The position numbers and the translations under genes are program-made. Source: an uncultured Cocleimonas sp. (GTDB lineage Bacteria; Pseudomonadota; Gammaproteobacteria; Thiotrichales; Thiotrichaceae). From it: 19,127 nucleotides of DNA. Shown one piece after another: positions 1 through 7,801 of the stretch. Position 1 is the stretch's first letter. Every line of letters begins with the position of its first letter. The DNA is taken from assembly GCA_937974135.1 (NCBI GenBank), contig CALJIH010000245.1, positions 1-19,127 of the forward strand, in the 5' to 3' direction. Under the pieces are notes generated by a model. It saw nothing but the letters and a program-made list of their open reading frames with translations, was not told the DNA's origin and did not search any database.

Positions 1-737
1 TTAAATCTTTACATCCTTGGCGCAAAGGACCTTATGAATTATTTGGCATTCATATTGATACAGAATGGCGTTCTGATTGGAAATGGCAACGCATTCGAGA
101 GCATTTGAGTCCTTTGCAAGGCCGTCGAGTTCTGGATGTCGGTTGCGGTAATGGTTATCACATGTGGCGAATGCTGGCAGAGGGCGCTAAGCTGGTTGTG
201 GGTGCTGATCCAAGTCAGTTCTTTTTAGTACAGTTTCATACACTAAAAAAATACATTGGTGAAAAGCCAATTCATTTATTGCCATTTAAAAGCGAAGAAC
301 TCCCACCTTTAACGACAGAATTTAAAGGCAAAGGTTTTGATACCGTATTTTCAATGGGCGTGCTTTATCATCGAGTATCACCCATAACGCACTTGCAAGA
401 GTTGAAAAGTTTTATCCGTGCAGGTGGCGAATTGGTATTAGAAACACTGGTTATAGAAGGTGAGGATCAGGAATTACTTTTACCCGAAGACCGTTATGCG
501 CAAATGCGAAACGTGTGGTTTTTACCATCCCCGAATTTATTAATTCGAATGTGTGAACGCGTTGGTTTCAAGAATGTACGAATAGTCGATATTAATCAAA
601 CCAGTATTGAAGAACAGCGCAAGACAGATTGGATGACTTTTGATTCTTTAGAAAATTTCCTCGATCCGGATAATCATAATAAAACGATTGAAGGTTATCC
701 AGCACCTAAACGAGCGACTTTAATCGCCAATTTATAA
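1..737 (+). CDS. cmoB: tRNA U34 carboxymethyltransferase CmoB, 3' part (5' end outside the window)
   Basis: CmoB transfers the carboxymethyl group of carboxy-SAM (made by CmoA) to 5-hydroxyuridine at tRNA position 34, giving the wobble modification cmo5U. The reading frame is open from the first complete codon at position 3, so the TTG at 105 is internal and the true start lies upstream. The family's signature is all here: the PWRKGP segment, IDTEWRSDWKW before the methyltransferase core, the SAM-binding loop LDVGCGNGYHMWRM, FDTVFSMGVLYHR, LVLETLVI, RYAQMRNVWF and the C-terminal EGYPAPKRA. About 244 residues are visible, so roughly the N-terminal quarter of a normal CmoB (about 320 residues) is missing at the window edge. 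CmoA is usually just upstream but cannot be seen. A G-run repeat element lies 40 bp after the stop. Confidence 0.96.
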   Translation, partial: KSLHPWRKGPYELFGIHIDTEWRSDWKWQRIREHLSPLQGRRVLDVGCGNGYHMWRMLAEGAKLVVGADPSQFFLVQFHTLKKYIGEKPIHLLPFKSEELPPLTTEFKGKGFDTVFSMGVLYHRVSPITHLQELKSFIRAGGELVLETLVIEGEDQELLLPEDRYAQMRNVWFLPSPNLLIRMCERVGFKNVRIVDINQTSIEEQRKTDWMTFDSLENFLDPDNHNKTIEGYPAPKRATLIANL

Positions 738-776
738 ATTTTTTATTGAAATACGGTAGTACTTGAAGCTGTTTTA

Positions 777-806
777 AAAGTGCCTAAAAGTAGGGGGGTG
801 TCTTTT
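777..806 (+). repeat. G-run repeat element, copy 1 (3' of cmoB)
   Basis: The core is AAAAG-TAGGGGGGTGT-CTTTT, so short A-rich and T-rich arms could pair around a G-rich loop. It matches the copy at 16095-16124 at 28 of 30 positions, differing only by CC versus TT at the seventh and eighth bases. It lies 40 bp past the cmoB stop in the cmoB direction. By position it could act as a transcription terminator or be a dispersed REP-like element. The arms give only a weak five-pair stem. Confidence 0.65.
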
Positions 807-898
807 AATCTCTATCAAAATCACCTTTTTTTTGCTAATGTTCGTTGCAGATTCAAAGCCAAATAAATCTTGATTAATCTGAATACTAAGTTGAACCC

Positions 899-1678
899 AT
901 GACTCAAATTATCGCTGTAGCAAATCAAAAAGGTGGTGTTGGTAAAACCACCACTAGCGTCAATTTAGGTGCATCTTTAGCGGTGATAAAACGTCGTGTG
1001 CTATTGGTAGACATGGATCCTCAAGGTAATGCTACAACAGGTATCGGTTTAGATAAACACGAAAGTCCAGTGTTATTGAGTGATGTACTGCTGGGTAATG
1101 AAGATATCAAAGATGCTATTCAAACCATTCCAGATTCAACTATACATGGCTTGGCGGGCGGTCCTGACTTGACAATCGCTGAATTTGAAATGATGCGCAT
1201 GGACGAACGAGAATACCGTCTCAAGAAAGTTTTAAAACATGTCAAAGATGATTATGACTATATCATTATTGACTGTCCGCCATCATTGAACATGCTCACT
1301 GTTAATGCACTAGTCGCAGCTAACGGTGTATTGATCCCCATGCAGTGTGAATATTACGCCTTGGAAGGTTTATCAGCATTGATAGGATCAGTAAAAACGA
1401 TTCGTGATAGCTCTAATGCTAGTTTAGAGATTATTGGATTATTGCGAACAATGTATGACCCACGTAATAATTTATCCCGTGATGTATCAAACCAATTAGC
1501 TCAGCATTTTAAAGATAAACTGTATAACACTTCAATTCCGCGTAATGTGCGTTTGGCGGAAGCCCCAAGTCATGGTTTACCTGCGTTGATGTATGATAAA
1601 CGCTCAAGTGGCGCTTTGGCGTATCTAGCTTTAGCAGCAGAAGTGATTCGAAAGGAATCTGCTCGTAAAGCCGCGTAA
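899..1678 (+). CDS. parA: Chromosome-partitioning ATPase ParA (Soj)
   Basis: This is a ParA/Soj-type P-loop ATPase. It binds DNA non-specifically in its ATP form and works with ParB to separate chromosome origins. The deviant Walker A motif KGGVGKTT is at residues 11-18, with both signature lysines. The A' motif (VLLVDMDPQGN) is at 34-44 and Walker B (YIIIDCPPS) at 121-129. The length of 259 residues and the very short N-terminus before Walker A are typical of chromosomal Soj and not of plasmid ParA proteins with an N-terminal helix-turn-helix. The ribosome site before ATG 899 is weak, but the protein begins exactly where family members do. parB follows after 65 bp, so the two are probably co-transcribed. 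The usual upstream neighbours gidA and gidB are absent. Confidence 0.95.
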   Translation: MTQIIAVANQKGGVGKTTTSVNLGASLAVIKRRVLLVDMDPQGNATTGIGLDKHESPVLLSDVLLGNEDIKDAIQTIPDSTIHGLAGGPDLTIAEFEMMRMDEREYRLKKVLKHVKDDYDYIIIDCPPSLNMLTVNALVAANGVLIPMQCEYYALEGLSALIGSVKTIRDSSNASLEIIGLLRTMYDPRNNLSRDVSNQLAQHFKDKLYNTSIPRNVRLAEAPSHGLPALMYDKRSSGALAYLALAAEVIRKESARKAA

Positions 1679-1743
1679 GTTTTTCGCATAATTGTAATTT
1701 TATTTCTCGTTTAGTAATTAACATTTAGCAAAGGATATTTGTC

Positions 1744-2601
1744 ATGGTCAAAAAACCTGGATTAGGACGCGGCTTGGATATGTTGCTCAGTTCTTCTGCT
1801 AAGGACAATGAGTCAAACAAAGAAAGCGAGTTAAAAAAACTACCGGTTGAATTAATTCGTAAAGGTGAATATCAACCACGTCTAAATATTGACCCAGATG
1901 CGCTACAGGAATTAGCAGAATCGATTAAAGCTCAAGGTTTAGTACAGCCCGTCGTCGTGAGAAGAGTTGACGGTGGTGAATACGAGTTAATCGCGGGTGA
2001 GCGACGTTGGCGTGCCTCACAAATAGCAGGCATGCATACTATCCCGGCAATTGTTAGAGATATTCCTGATCAAGCAGCGGCTGCTATGTCGTTGATTGAA
2101 AATATACAACGCGAAGATTTAAATCCCTTAGAAGAAGCCATTGCGATGAGTCGTTTGATTGCTGATTTTGGTTTAACACATAAACAAACTGCTGAATCGG
2201 TAGGTCGCTCACGAGCGGCAGTTAGTAATTTACTAAGACTTTTAGATCTTGAAGAAAGCACAAAAGAATTGTTAGATTCTGGCAAATTGGATATGGGCCA
2301 TGCGCGTGCCTTATTAGCATTAACTGGAACAACACAGGTAGAAACTGCAAATACTGTCGCTAGTAAGCAATTATCAGTTAGAGAGACTGAGAAATTAGTC
2401 AAACGTATTGGAAGTCCGGCGGCTGATAAGAAAACTACACCGATAAAGAAAGCTTTGGAAGTACAAAAGCTGGAAGAATCTCTAGCTGAAAAAATTGGTG
2501 CACCAGTGAATATTCAATACAACAATAAGGGTAAGGGTAAGTTAGTGGTTGAATATAATAACCTTGATGAACTCGATGGTATTTTAGAACATATAAAATA
2601 A
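1744..2601 (+). CDS. parB: Chromosome-partitioning protein ParB (Spo0J)
   Basis: ParB is the CTP-dependent clamp that loads at parS sites near the origin and stimulates ParA. The N-terminus has the conserved KKPGLGRGLDMLL segment (residues 3-15). Box I is GEYQPR (41-46). The arginine-rich CTP-binding GERRWR is at 85-90, and ENIQREDLNPLEEA is at 119-132. The parS-reading helix-turn-helix covers about 143-168 (LTHKQTAESVGRSRAAVSNL). The C-terminal 70 residues form the dimer domain. At 285 residues it is full length. An AAGGA ribosome site sits about 9 bases before the ATG. I see no consensus parS site (TGTTTCACGTGAAACA) in the window. The next gene starts only 21 bp after the stop. Confidence 0.95.
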   Translation: MVKKPGLGRGLDMLLSSSAKDNESNKESELKKLPVELIRKGEYQPRLNIDPDALQELAESIKAQGLVQPVVVRRVDGGEYELIAGERRWRASQIAGMHTIPAIVRDIPDQAAAAMSLIENIQREDLNPLEEAIAMSRLIADFGLTHKQTAESVGRSRAAVSNLLRLLDLEESTKELLDSGKLDMGHARALLALTGTTQVETANTVASKQLSVRETEKLVKRIGSPAADKKTTPIKKALEVQKLEESLAEKIGAPVNIQYNNKGKGKLVVEYNNLDELDGILEHIK

Positions 2602-2622
2602 TGAAGGTATTTAAGAAATAGT

Positions 2623-3075
2623 ATGGATGCCGAAATACTCTTTTTTATGACCGCAAAAGATCAATCTGAGTTTTTAGAAATTGCGACAAAAAGCTGTGAT
2701 TCAGTAAGTAATATTTCAAATTCGAATAATATGAAATTGCATTTGGGTAGTTGCTACTTGATATTCAAACCTTCATCTTTAAATATCAATACACTCTATA
2801 CTGGTAGCTTAGAAATTAGATCCAGTCTTTTTTCTACGGATATCGACACTCTTGATAAAGAAAGGACAAAAACAGTATTTAGAAAATTGAGAAACTGGAT
2901 TAAGAAGTATTATTGGAGCCGACTTGCTTATTTAAATCAAAATAATAATCAAAAATTGACACCGTCACGAAACCATTGGCTTGGCCCTGATGCAAAAAGT
3001 TGGAAAGAATCTAGTAAGAAACACATGCTAAAACTTTCTTCCACTAGCTGGATGATTTTTGAAATTGGGTACTAA
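2623..3075 (+). CDS. Uncharacterised 150-residue protein downstream of parB
   Basis: I do not recognise the function. The protein is soluble, with no signal peptide or membrane span. The N-terminal part (MDAEILFFMTAKDQSEFLEI) looks like an alpha/beta start. The middle is a basic, aromatic helix (about 89-104, containing FRKLRNWIKKYYWSRL). Near the end come HWLGPDAKSW (118-127) and a short hydrophobic finish. This layout, a basic helix followed by a GPDA or GPEA motif, reminds me of small uncharacterised proteobacterial proteins, but I cannot name a family. The gap to parB is 21 bp, which suggests co-transcription. The ribosome site is poor, and the in-frame ATG at 2647 is an alternative start. 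Its stop is one base from the stop of the convergent GGDEF-EAL gene. Confidence 0.7.
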   Translation: MDAEILFFMTAKDQSEFLEIATKSCDSVSNISNSNNMKLHLGSCYLIFKPSSLNINTLYTGSLEIRSSLFSTDIDTLDKERTKTVFRKLRNWIKKYYWSRLAYLNQNNNQKLTPSRNHWLGPDAKSWKESSKKHMLKLSSTSWMIFEIGY

Positions 3076-3076
3076 A

Positions 3077-5332
3077 TTAAAACTCTGAAACAATATCAAC
3101 AGCGTTTAATGCAAACTGTTTTTTATTAATCACTGGTACTGGTTTTGAAAATAAATATCCCTGAACTGCATCAGCACCTAATTCTCTAACTAGTGATAAT
3201 TGATCTAGTGTTTCTATGCCTTCAACAACGACTGATACACCCAAACGTTTCACCAAGGTAATTGCTGATTCTAGAATAGTTTTATTTCCATTATCAGCAG
3301 CTAATAATAGACTTCTATCAATCTTAACCGTATCAAATGGTAGGCTAGATAAACGCCCTAACGATGAATAGCCAGTTCCAAAATCATCCATCGCAATAGC
3401 AAACCCTGCTTCTTTTAATAAATTAACTGCAGGAATCAAACTTTCTGTTGGTATGTCACCATCTTCTGTAACTTCAATACAAAAGCGAGAAGGATCTAAT
3501 TTTTTTGAATTAAAGAAAGTAATAAAGTTTCGTAACGTTTCTCTGTTATCTAACATATACGGAGGCACATTTATATTTATCATTACGTCAGGCAGGCGGT
3601 GAATATTTTTTGCAATCATACATACACATGTATAGGTTAAATCAGTCAAGAGACCATATGATTTCGCTTGTTCTAAAAACTGTCCTGGCATCAGTAAGCC
3701 ATATTTCAGTGAATCTACGCGAATCAATAATTCGAGTGCTTTTAATTCTCCTGAACCAATTTCGTAAATAGGTTGGAAATGAATTGGCAATTCATTTTGA
3801 TCAACCGAACGTTGAAGAATTTCACGTAATTCATGTCTAGGCAATTCTTGTTTTAAGTTATTAGCTGGGGAATCTATCAACGTTTTATGCAGAGTAAATT
3901 GACGTTTTTGTTCTCGAGATTTCTTTAATGCTTGTTCTGCTTGGCTAACCAGAATGTCGATATGTTCGGGATTAACGCTATGACTGCCACCATAGGTAAT
4001 GGGTATAGCAACACGACGATTAAATACGGTATCCCAAAGGCCAATTTCTTCTTGAATAGTTACAAAAGCACTATAAATATTTCTTTCTTCAACTTGTAAT
4101 ACTGCTAAAAAATTATCGCCTGTTGTTCTAGCAGAGTATAAAACACCAGAAGTTTTTGTAATTCTTTTTGCTAGACTTCTTAGTACCTCATCACCAAACT
4201 TTCTGTCATACATATCGTTTATCGATTTGAAATCCTCAATATTAAGTATCAAGACAAAAATATTATTTAAATTTGCAATATGAGTTTGAAGACCGAGGTA
4301 ATTTGATATTCCCGTTAAAGGATCTGTAAATGCGATATTTTTGAGCTTTTGTCTTTGCTTCTCGTAATTACTAATTAAGTTAATAATTCGCCAAATAACA
4401 AGTAAACCTAGAACCACACTCATTACAGCTATTGTTAATGTATTAATATTTTTGAAATCTAATAACCAACGAAGAATTACTCCAGTTGGGACAATGAGTA
4501 CACTAAAAACTGTTGCAATCCATAAAAGCTTTACCCCCATGTTTTTTGCTTGATTTGGCTTAAAATTATATTTTTGCTCATCAGCAAATATATAGAAGAT
4601 GGCTAATACACCTGGTAACTGATACAAAAACCAAGAAATACTCTCGATTAACCATACATTACTTAAGTTTGAAAAAGTGATAAATGCATCAAGATAGAAA
4701 TGCATCGATAAAGATAAAGCCATTGATCCAAGAATTAAATCACTTCGTTTAATTTTTTTAGAGAGCAAGTAACCCATTGTTATTAGTGAAAAGAAAAGGG
4801 TTCCAATAACCACATTAAATACTAAACTTTGTTCATAGATACTCAATGTCTGCGTAACAGTTGTTAACAAATTTGGTGATATTAAGAAGACTAAGAAGGT
4901 TACAGATAATGCAATTAAAATATAGTCAATCGTAATCCCTTTTAATTTATATTGCTTTTCGAATGCATATAAAAGATTAGCGCTAAAAAATGAGATTAGA
5001 GTAATTCCTAGCACTTCAAGCCAAAGAGATAGTTGTGTATTTAAATCAAAACCAAAAAATATAAGCGAATTTATGATAAATGAGCTGCTTATTATTATTA
5101 TTCCTGATGCTAAAAACCCCCACGGAAAAGCGGATTTCTTACATAAATAGAAACCAACTACAACAGCTACTATATTTAAAATTGAAACAGTTATATCAAT
5201 ACTGTATTTGGTCAGAGGATCATCGATAAATAATAATGCCGCTATTAGAAATAATAAAACGAAGGCACAGATTTGCCATAACCGGGGCATAGTCGGTCTG
5301 GTAGTTTTCGAGGTAAATTCGATCTGATTCAT
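3077..5332 (-). CDS. Membrane protein with degenerate GGDEF and EAL domains (probable c-di-GMP phosphodiesterase)
   Basis: The first ~320 residues hold about ten hydrophobic segments, the first at roughly 20-36 and the last at 297-318, forming a membrane sensor I cannot assign to a named MASE-type family. A GGDEF domain follows (about 330-485). Its active-site motif is TGDNF (404-408) instead of GGDEF, so cyclase activity is unlikely and a regulatory role is more plausible. The EAL domain (about 495-750) has ELL for EAL (534-536) but keeps the usual ligands and catalytic motifs: HFQPI (518-522), the Asn in ININVPP, IEVTE (619-623), DDFGTGYS (649-656), KIDRS (670-674), EGIET (704-708) and QGYLFSKP (724-731). 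I therefore infer an active c-di-GMP hydrolase. The repeat-domain gene lies 150 bp upstream on the same strand and may share its transcript. Confidence 0.92.
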   Translation of the reverse strand: MNQIEFTSKTTRPTMPRLWQICAFVLLFLIAALLFIDDPLTKYSIDITVSILNIVAVVVGFYLCKKSAFPWGFLASGIIIISSSFIINSLIFFGFDLNTQLSLWLEVLGITLISFFSANLLYAFEKQYKLKGITIDYILIALSVTFLVFLISPNLLTTVTQTLSIYEQSLVFNVVIGTLFFSLITMGYLLSKKIKRSDLILGSMALSLSMHFYLDAFITFSNLSNVWLIESISWFLYQLPGVLAIFYIFADEQKYNFKPNQAKNMGVKLLWIATVFSVLIVPTGVILRWLLDFKNINTLTIAVMSVVLGLLVIWRIINLISNYEKQRQKLKNIAFTDPLTGISNYLGLQTHIANLNNIFVLILNIEDFKSINDMYDRKFGDEVLRSLAKRITKTSGVLYSARTTGDNFLAVLQVEERNIYSAFVTIQEEIGLWDTVFNRRVAIPITYGGSHSVNPEHIDILVSQAEQALKKSREQKRQFTLHKTLIDSPANNLKQELPRHELREILQRSVDQNELPIHFQPIYEIGSGELKALELLIRVDSLKYGLLMPGQFLEQAKSYGLLTDLTYTCVCMIAKNIHRLPDVMININVPPYMLDNRETLRNFITFFNSKKLDPSRFCIEVTEDGDIPTESLIPAVNLLKEAGFAIAMDDFGTGYSSLGRLSSLPFDTVKIDRSLLLAADNGNKTILESAITLVKRLGVSVVVEGIETLDQLSLVRELGADAVQGYLFSKPVPVINKKQFALNAVDIVSEF

Positions 5333-5482
5333 TATTATTCTTTTTAAAACATAAGTCGTTTTATCTTTCCATCAATTCGCATTTAATTATGAGTAATTTT
5401 TATTTTTATACGAATTTCCTAGCCTATTTTAATGGTATTTTATTGATTTTAGTAATTTATCGGATAGGCTGTACTTCAAACA

Positions 5483-7660
5483 CTAAAATGTTCTTTGTAT
5501 TTCTTTTTTTATTTTTTCCTTCAGAATTTCTTTTATATCACGCGAATTATTTCTTTGTTGTCCATTGTTTTGGTTTTGGTTGTTATTTGGGGCAATTGTA
5601 AACGTTTGAACTGTGGTTTCATTTGGACTAATGTTGACTACTTCACTACCTGATAAACCTTGAATATTAACGATAACAGTATGACGTATAGGTGGTAAAT
5701 TAAAGACTGCAGTTGATACATTGTTAGCTCGAGCAACAATTTGCCCAGCCATATTCCTAACTAATAAATTTCCTTTTAAAAGTTTACCAGTATTATCGAC
5801 AATTCGGCTTCTCAATACACCTTTGGGGGCGTTAAATTCAGCAGTATTAAATATCAAGCGAGTATTTTGATTGGCTCTTACATTTATACGTCGCTTTTGT
5901 TGTATGTTGTTTCGAATCGCAGTCACAACGTATGTGCCTACATCTAATTTGAAATTGCCGACTTTTACACTAGAAAGCTCAACAATCTTTTTCCCTGATA
6001 GTGTAGTAACAATAAAATTGGATCTTAAGTCTGTCCTATTTCCCTGTTGGTTATTAGGTGCTCGCATTGCTATATTTAAAAAACCCGTGTCTATCGCCTT
6101 TTGAGTATTAACTGGTTTTGGTGGTATGACAGCTGGGCTTGCGGTTTGATTATTATTCGTTTGTACGTTGTTAACTTTGGGATTTACCATTAAAAATGTT
6201 TCGCTTAAATTTTGATTTTTGGAAATGCGAATATTTCTTACATTGTTTTCACGATTTTTTGATCTAACAGTAATTTTGTATACACCAGGTTCCAAATTGA
6301 AGCTTGCTGAATCTACATACGTTTTTTTATCCAGATGTTTTCCTGCGAGTGTTTGAATGTAAACATTAGATTTAATGGGCTTATTAGTAGTTTGATCTCG
6401 AGCTAAAATATTTAAAGTCACTTTGTCATCGACGATAGGATCGGCAGGCTCTTCTTGTTTTTCAACTGGTTTAATAGTGACATTTTCATTGATTTGGGTT
6501 GCATTTTTGGTAGGTGCCTCAAATCTAAATAATTCATTGGTCGTTTGACCAGGGGTCACTCTGATATTTTTGTTTGATGTACCGTTAGGGCCAATTACAG
6601 ATATCTTATAGTTTCCCCTCGCTAATGTAAGTTCTGTCTGTGTGGACGCTTTTAAATCTTGAATAATTGTTCCATCGGCGGCAGAAATTTTTATATCAGC
6701 TCTAACTGGGTTGCTAGACCTAGTATCAAATACTCTGACTAATAATTTACCTTGGGTCGCTACTTCTTTAAGATCAAAAGTTGTTTGTATAGATTCACCA
6801 GATTTAATCTCAATACTTCTAAAATCTTTGGTATTTCCGCTACTTACAGTAACTTTATATGTACCAGTATTTAACTTGAATAGGCTATTTGTAACATTAT
6901 TTCTTGATGCAACAACCTCACCATTAGCCTTTTGTACGACAAAGTTAGCTCGAGCAATTTGATTATTGATCTTCGCAGAAACTTGAAGTACGCCTGTAGT
7001 AGTAGGAGGTTCAATTTCAAAGGTTTGCCTTGAAGTTGAGTTTGTCCTAACAATTATGTACCTACTTTTAGTCACTGCAGGGATAATTTGATTGGTGATC
7101 TCATCTGTTTTCATTAATGTGGTTTCAACTTTATATTGCCCGCTAGGTAAGCGGTATGATGCACTTGTTGAGTCTTTGCTCCCAGCTACTTTCACATTAT
7201 TATTATCAAATACAGAATAAGTTGCTTTTAAAGATTGATTGTTTTGTGGGTTTACGGCTTTTAATTCCATCATGCCGTAATTTATTATAGGTTGCTCTTC
7301 TGTTTTCGCTGTATCACTCGCTCTTTCATTTTCTAACACTGGTTTGTTTTGTTCAGAGTTGTTATCGACGACTGTTTCATCTTTGTCGTCAATTAGATCA
7401 GCGTTTAAATTGCCTATATTTGAAGTATTTTCTTTACCAGATGTTTGAGAATTATCAGGGTTTAAGGTAATTGAAGGGCTGTTAATGTTTGTTGTGTCTT
7501 GAATTGTGTTGGTATTGGTACTTCCCTCTTTACCATCTATGATTGTTGATAGGGGATTTCCCTTATCTAGTAGGGTCATAGTACCAATAATCGCCATAAT
7601 TAAAACGATGCCAATTAAAATACCTTTTAATAACTGTGATATGCCACCAGAAGCACTCAT
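5483..7660 (-). CDS. Signal-anchored protein with six divergent beta-sandwich-like repeats
   Basis: I do not recognise a named family. A single hydrophobic segment (residues 11-31) without an obvious cleavage site points to an N-terminal membrane anchor with the rest in the periplasm. Residues 32-128 are a low-complexity Asn/Thr/Asp/Glu linker. Six related units of 75-90 residues follow, at about 129-216, 222-297, 303-381, 412-491, 525-606 and 613-690. Each has a beta pattern with the hallmark F-x-L-x-x-G-x-Y-K-V-x-V, for example FKLNTGTYKVTV (261-272) and FNLEPGVYKITV (454-465). In unit six the Gly and Tyr are lost. The pattern resembles carboxypeptidase-regulatory-like or PEGA-like folds. 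The tail is an Asn/Gln-rich stretch, then a charged helix (707-725). A structural or scaffold role in the envelope is inference. Confidence 0.85.
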   Translation of the reverse strand: MSASGGISQLLKGILIGIVLIMAIIGTMTLLDKGNPLSTIIDGKEGSTNTNTIQDTTNINSPSITLNPDNSQTSGKENTSNIGNLNADLIDDKDETVVDNNSEQNKPVLENERASDTAKTEEQPIINYGMMELKAVNPQNNQSLKATYSVFDNNNVKVAGSKDSTSASYRLPSGQYKVETTLMKTDEITNQIIPAVTKSRYIIVRTNSTSRQTFEIEPPTTTGVLQVSAKINNQIARANFVVQKANGEVVASRNNVTNSLFKLNTGTYKVTVSSGNTKDFRSIEIKSGESIQTTFDLKEVATQGKLLVRVFDTRSSNPVRADIKISAADGTIIQDLKASTQTELTLARGNYKISVIGPNGTSNKNIRVTPGQTTNELFRFEAPTKNATQINENVTIKPVEKQEEPADPIVDDKVTLNILARDQTTNKPIKSNVYIQTLAGKHLDKKTYVDSASFNLEPGVYKITVRSKNRENNVRNIRISKNQNLSETFLMVNPKVNNVQTNNNQTASPAVIPPKPVNTQKAIDTGFLNIAMRAPNNQQGNRTDLRSNFIVTTLSGKKIVELSSVKVGNFKLDVGTYVVTAIRNNIQQKRRINVRANQNTRLIFNTAEFNAPKGVLRSRIVDNTGKLLKGNLLVRNMAGQIVARANNVSTAVFNLPPIRHTVIVNIQGLSGSEVVNISPNETTVQTFTIAPNNNQNQNNGQQRNNSRDIKEILKEKIKKEIQRTF

Positions 7661-7713
7661 AAAATTGCCTGTAATTAAAATTCTAAAAATTCATAGAATA
7701 ATACAACATTTAT

Positions 7714-7739
7714 CTTGAAAAGTTTGCTATTGGCCATAC
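7714..7739 (+). promoter_or_regulatory. Sigma32-type heat-shock promoter of htpG
   Basis: CTTGAAA at 7714-7720 is a perfect heat-shock -35 box. After 11 bases comes GGCCATAC at 7732-7739, matching four of six bases of the CCCCAT -10 consensus. It ends 62 bp before the htpG ATG. htpG is a classic RpoH regulon member, which supports the call. The same 141-bp gap must also hold the promoter of the divergent repeat-protein gene. Confidence 0.65.
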
Positions 7740-7801
7740 ATTTTCATCAAACTTTTTTTTGATTTTTACAATTTAACTTACGGTTATTTAGGATATTTAC
7801 C

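Noticed and set aside
105..737. cmoB starting at the TTG at 105
   Set aside because: The same frame is open to the window edge and its upstream residues (PWRKGP, IDTEWRSDWKW) are conserved CmoB sequence, so the TTG is internal.
791..799. G-quadruplex at the G-run element
   Set aside because: There is a single tract of six G without further G tracts nearby, so an intramolecular quadruplex cannot form.
2070..2402. 110-residue minus-strand frame
   Set aside because: It is antisense to the ParB helix-turn-helix region and shows no independent coding signal.
5389..5601. 70-residue + strand frame, hydrophobic and Phe-rich
   Set aside because: It overlaps the 3' end of the repeat-protein gene on the other strand, has no ribosome site, and its composition is that of AT-rich non-coding sequence read in frame.
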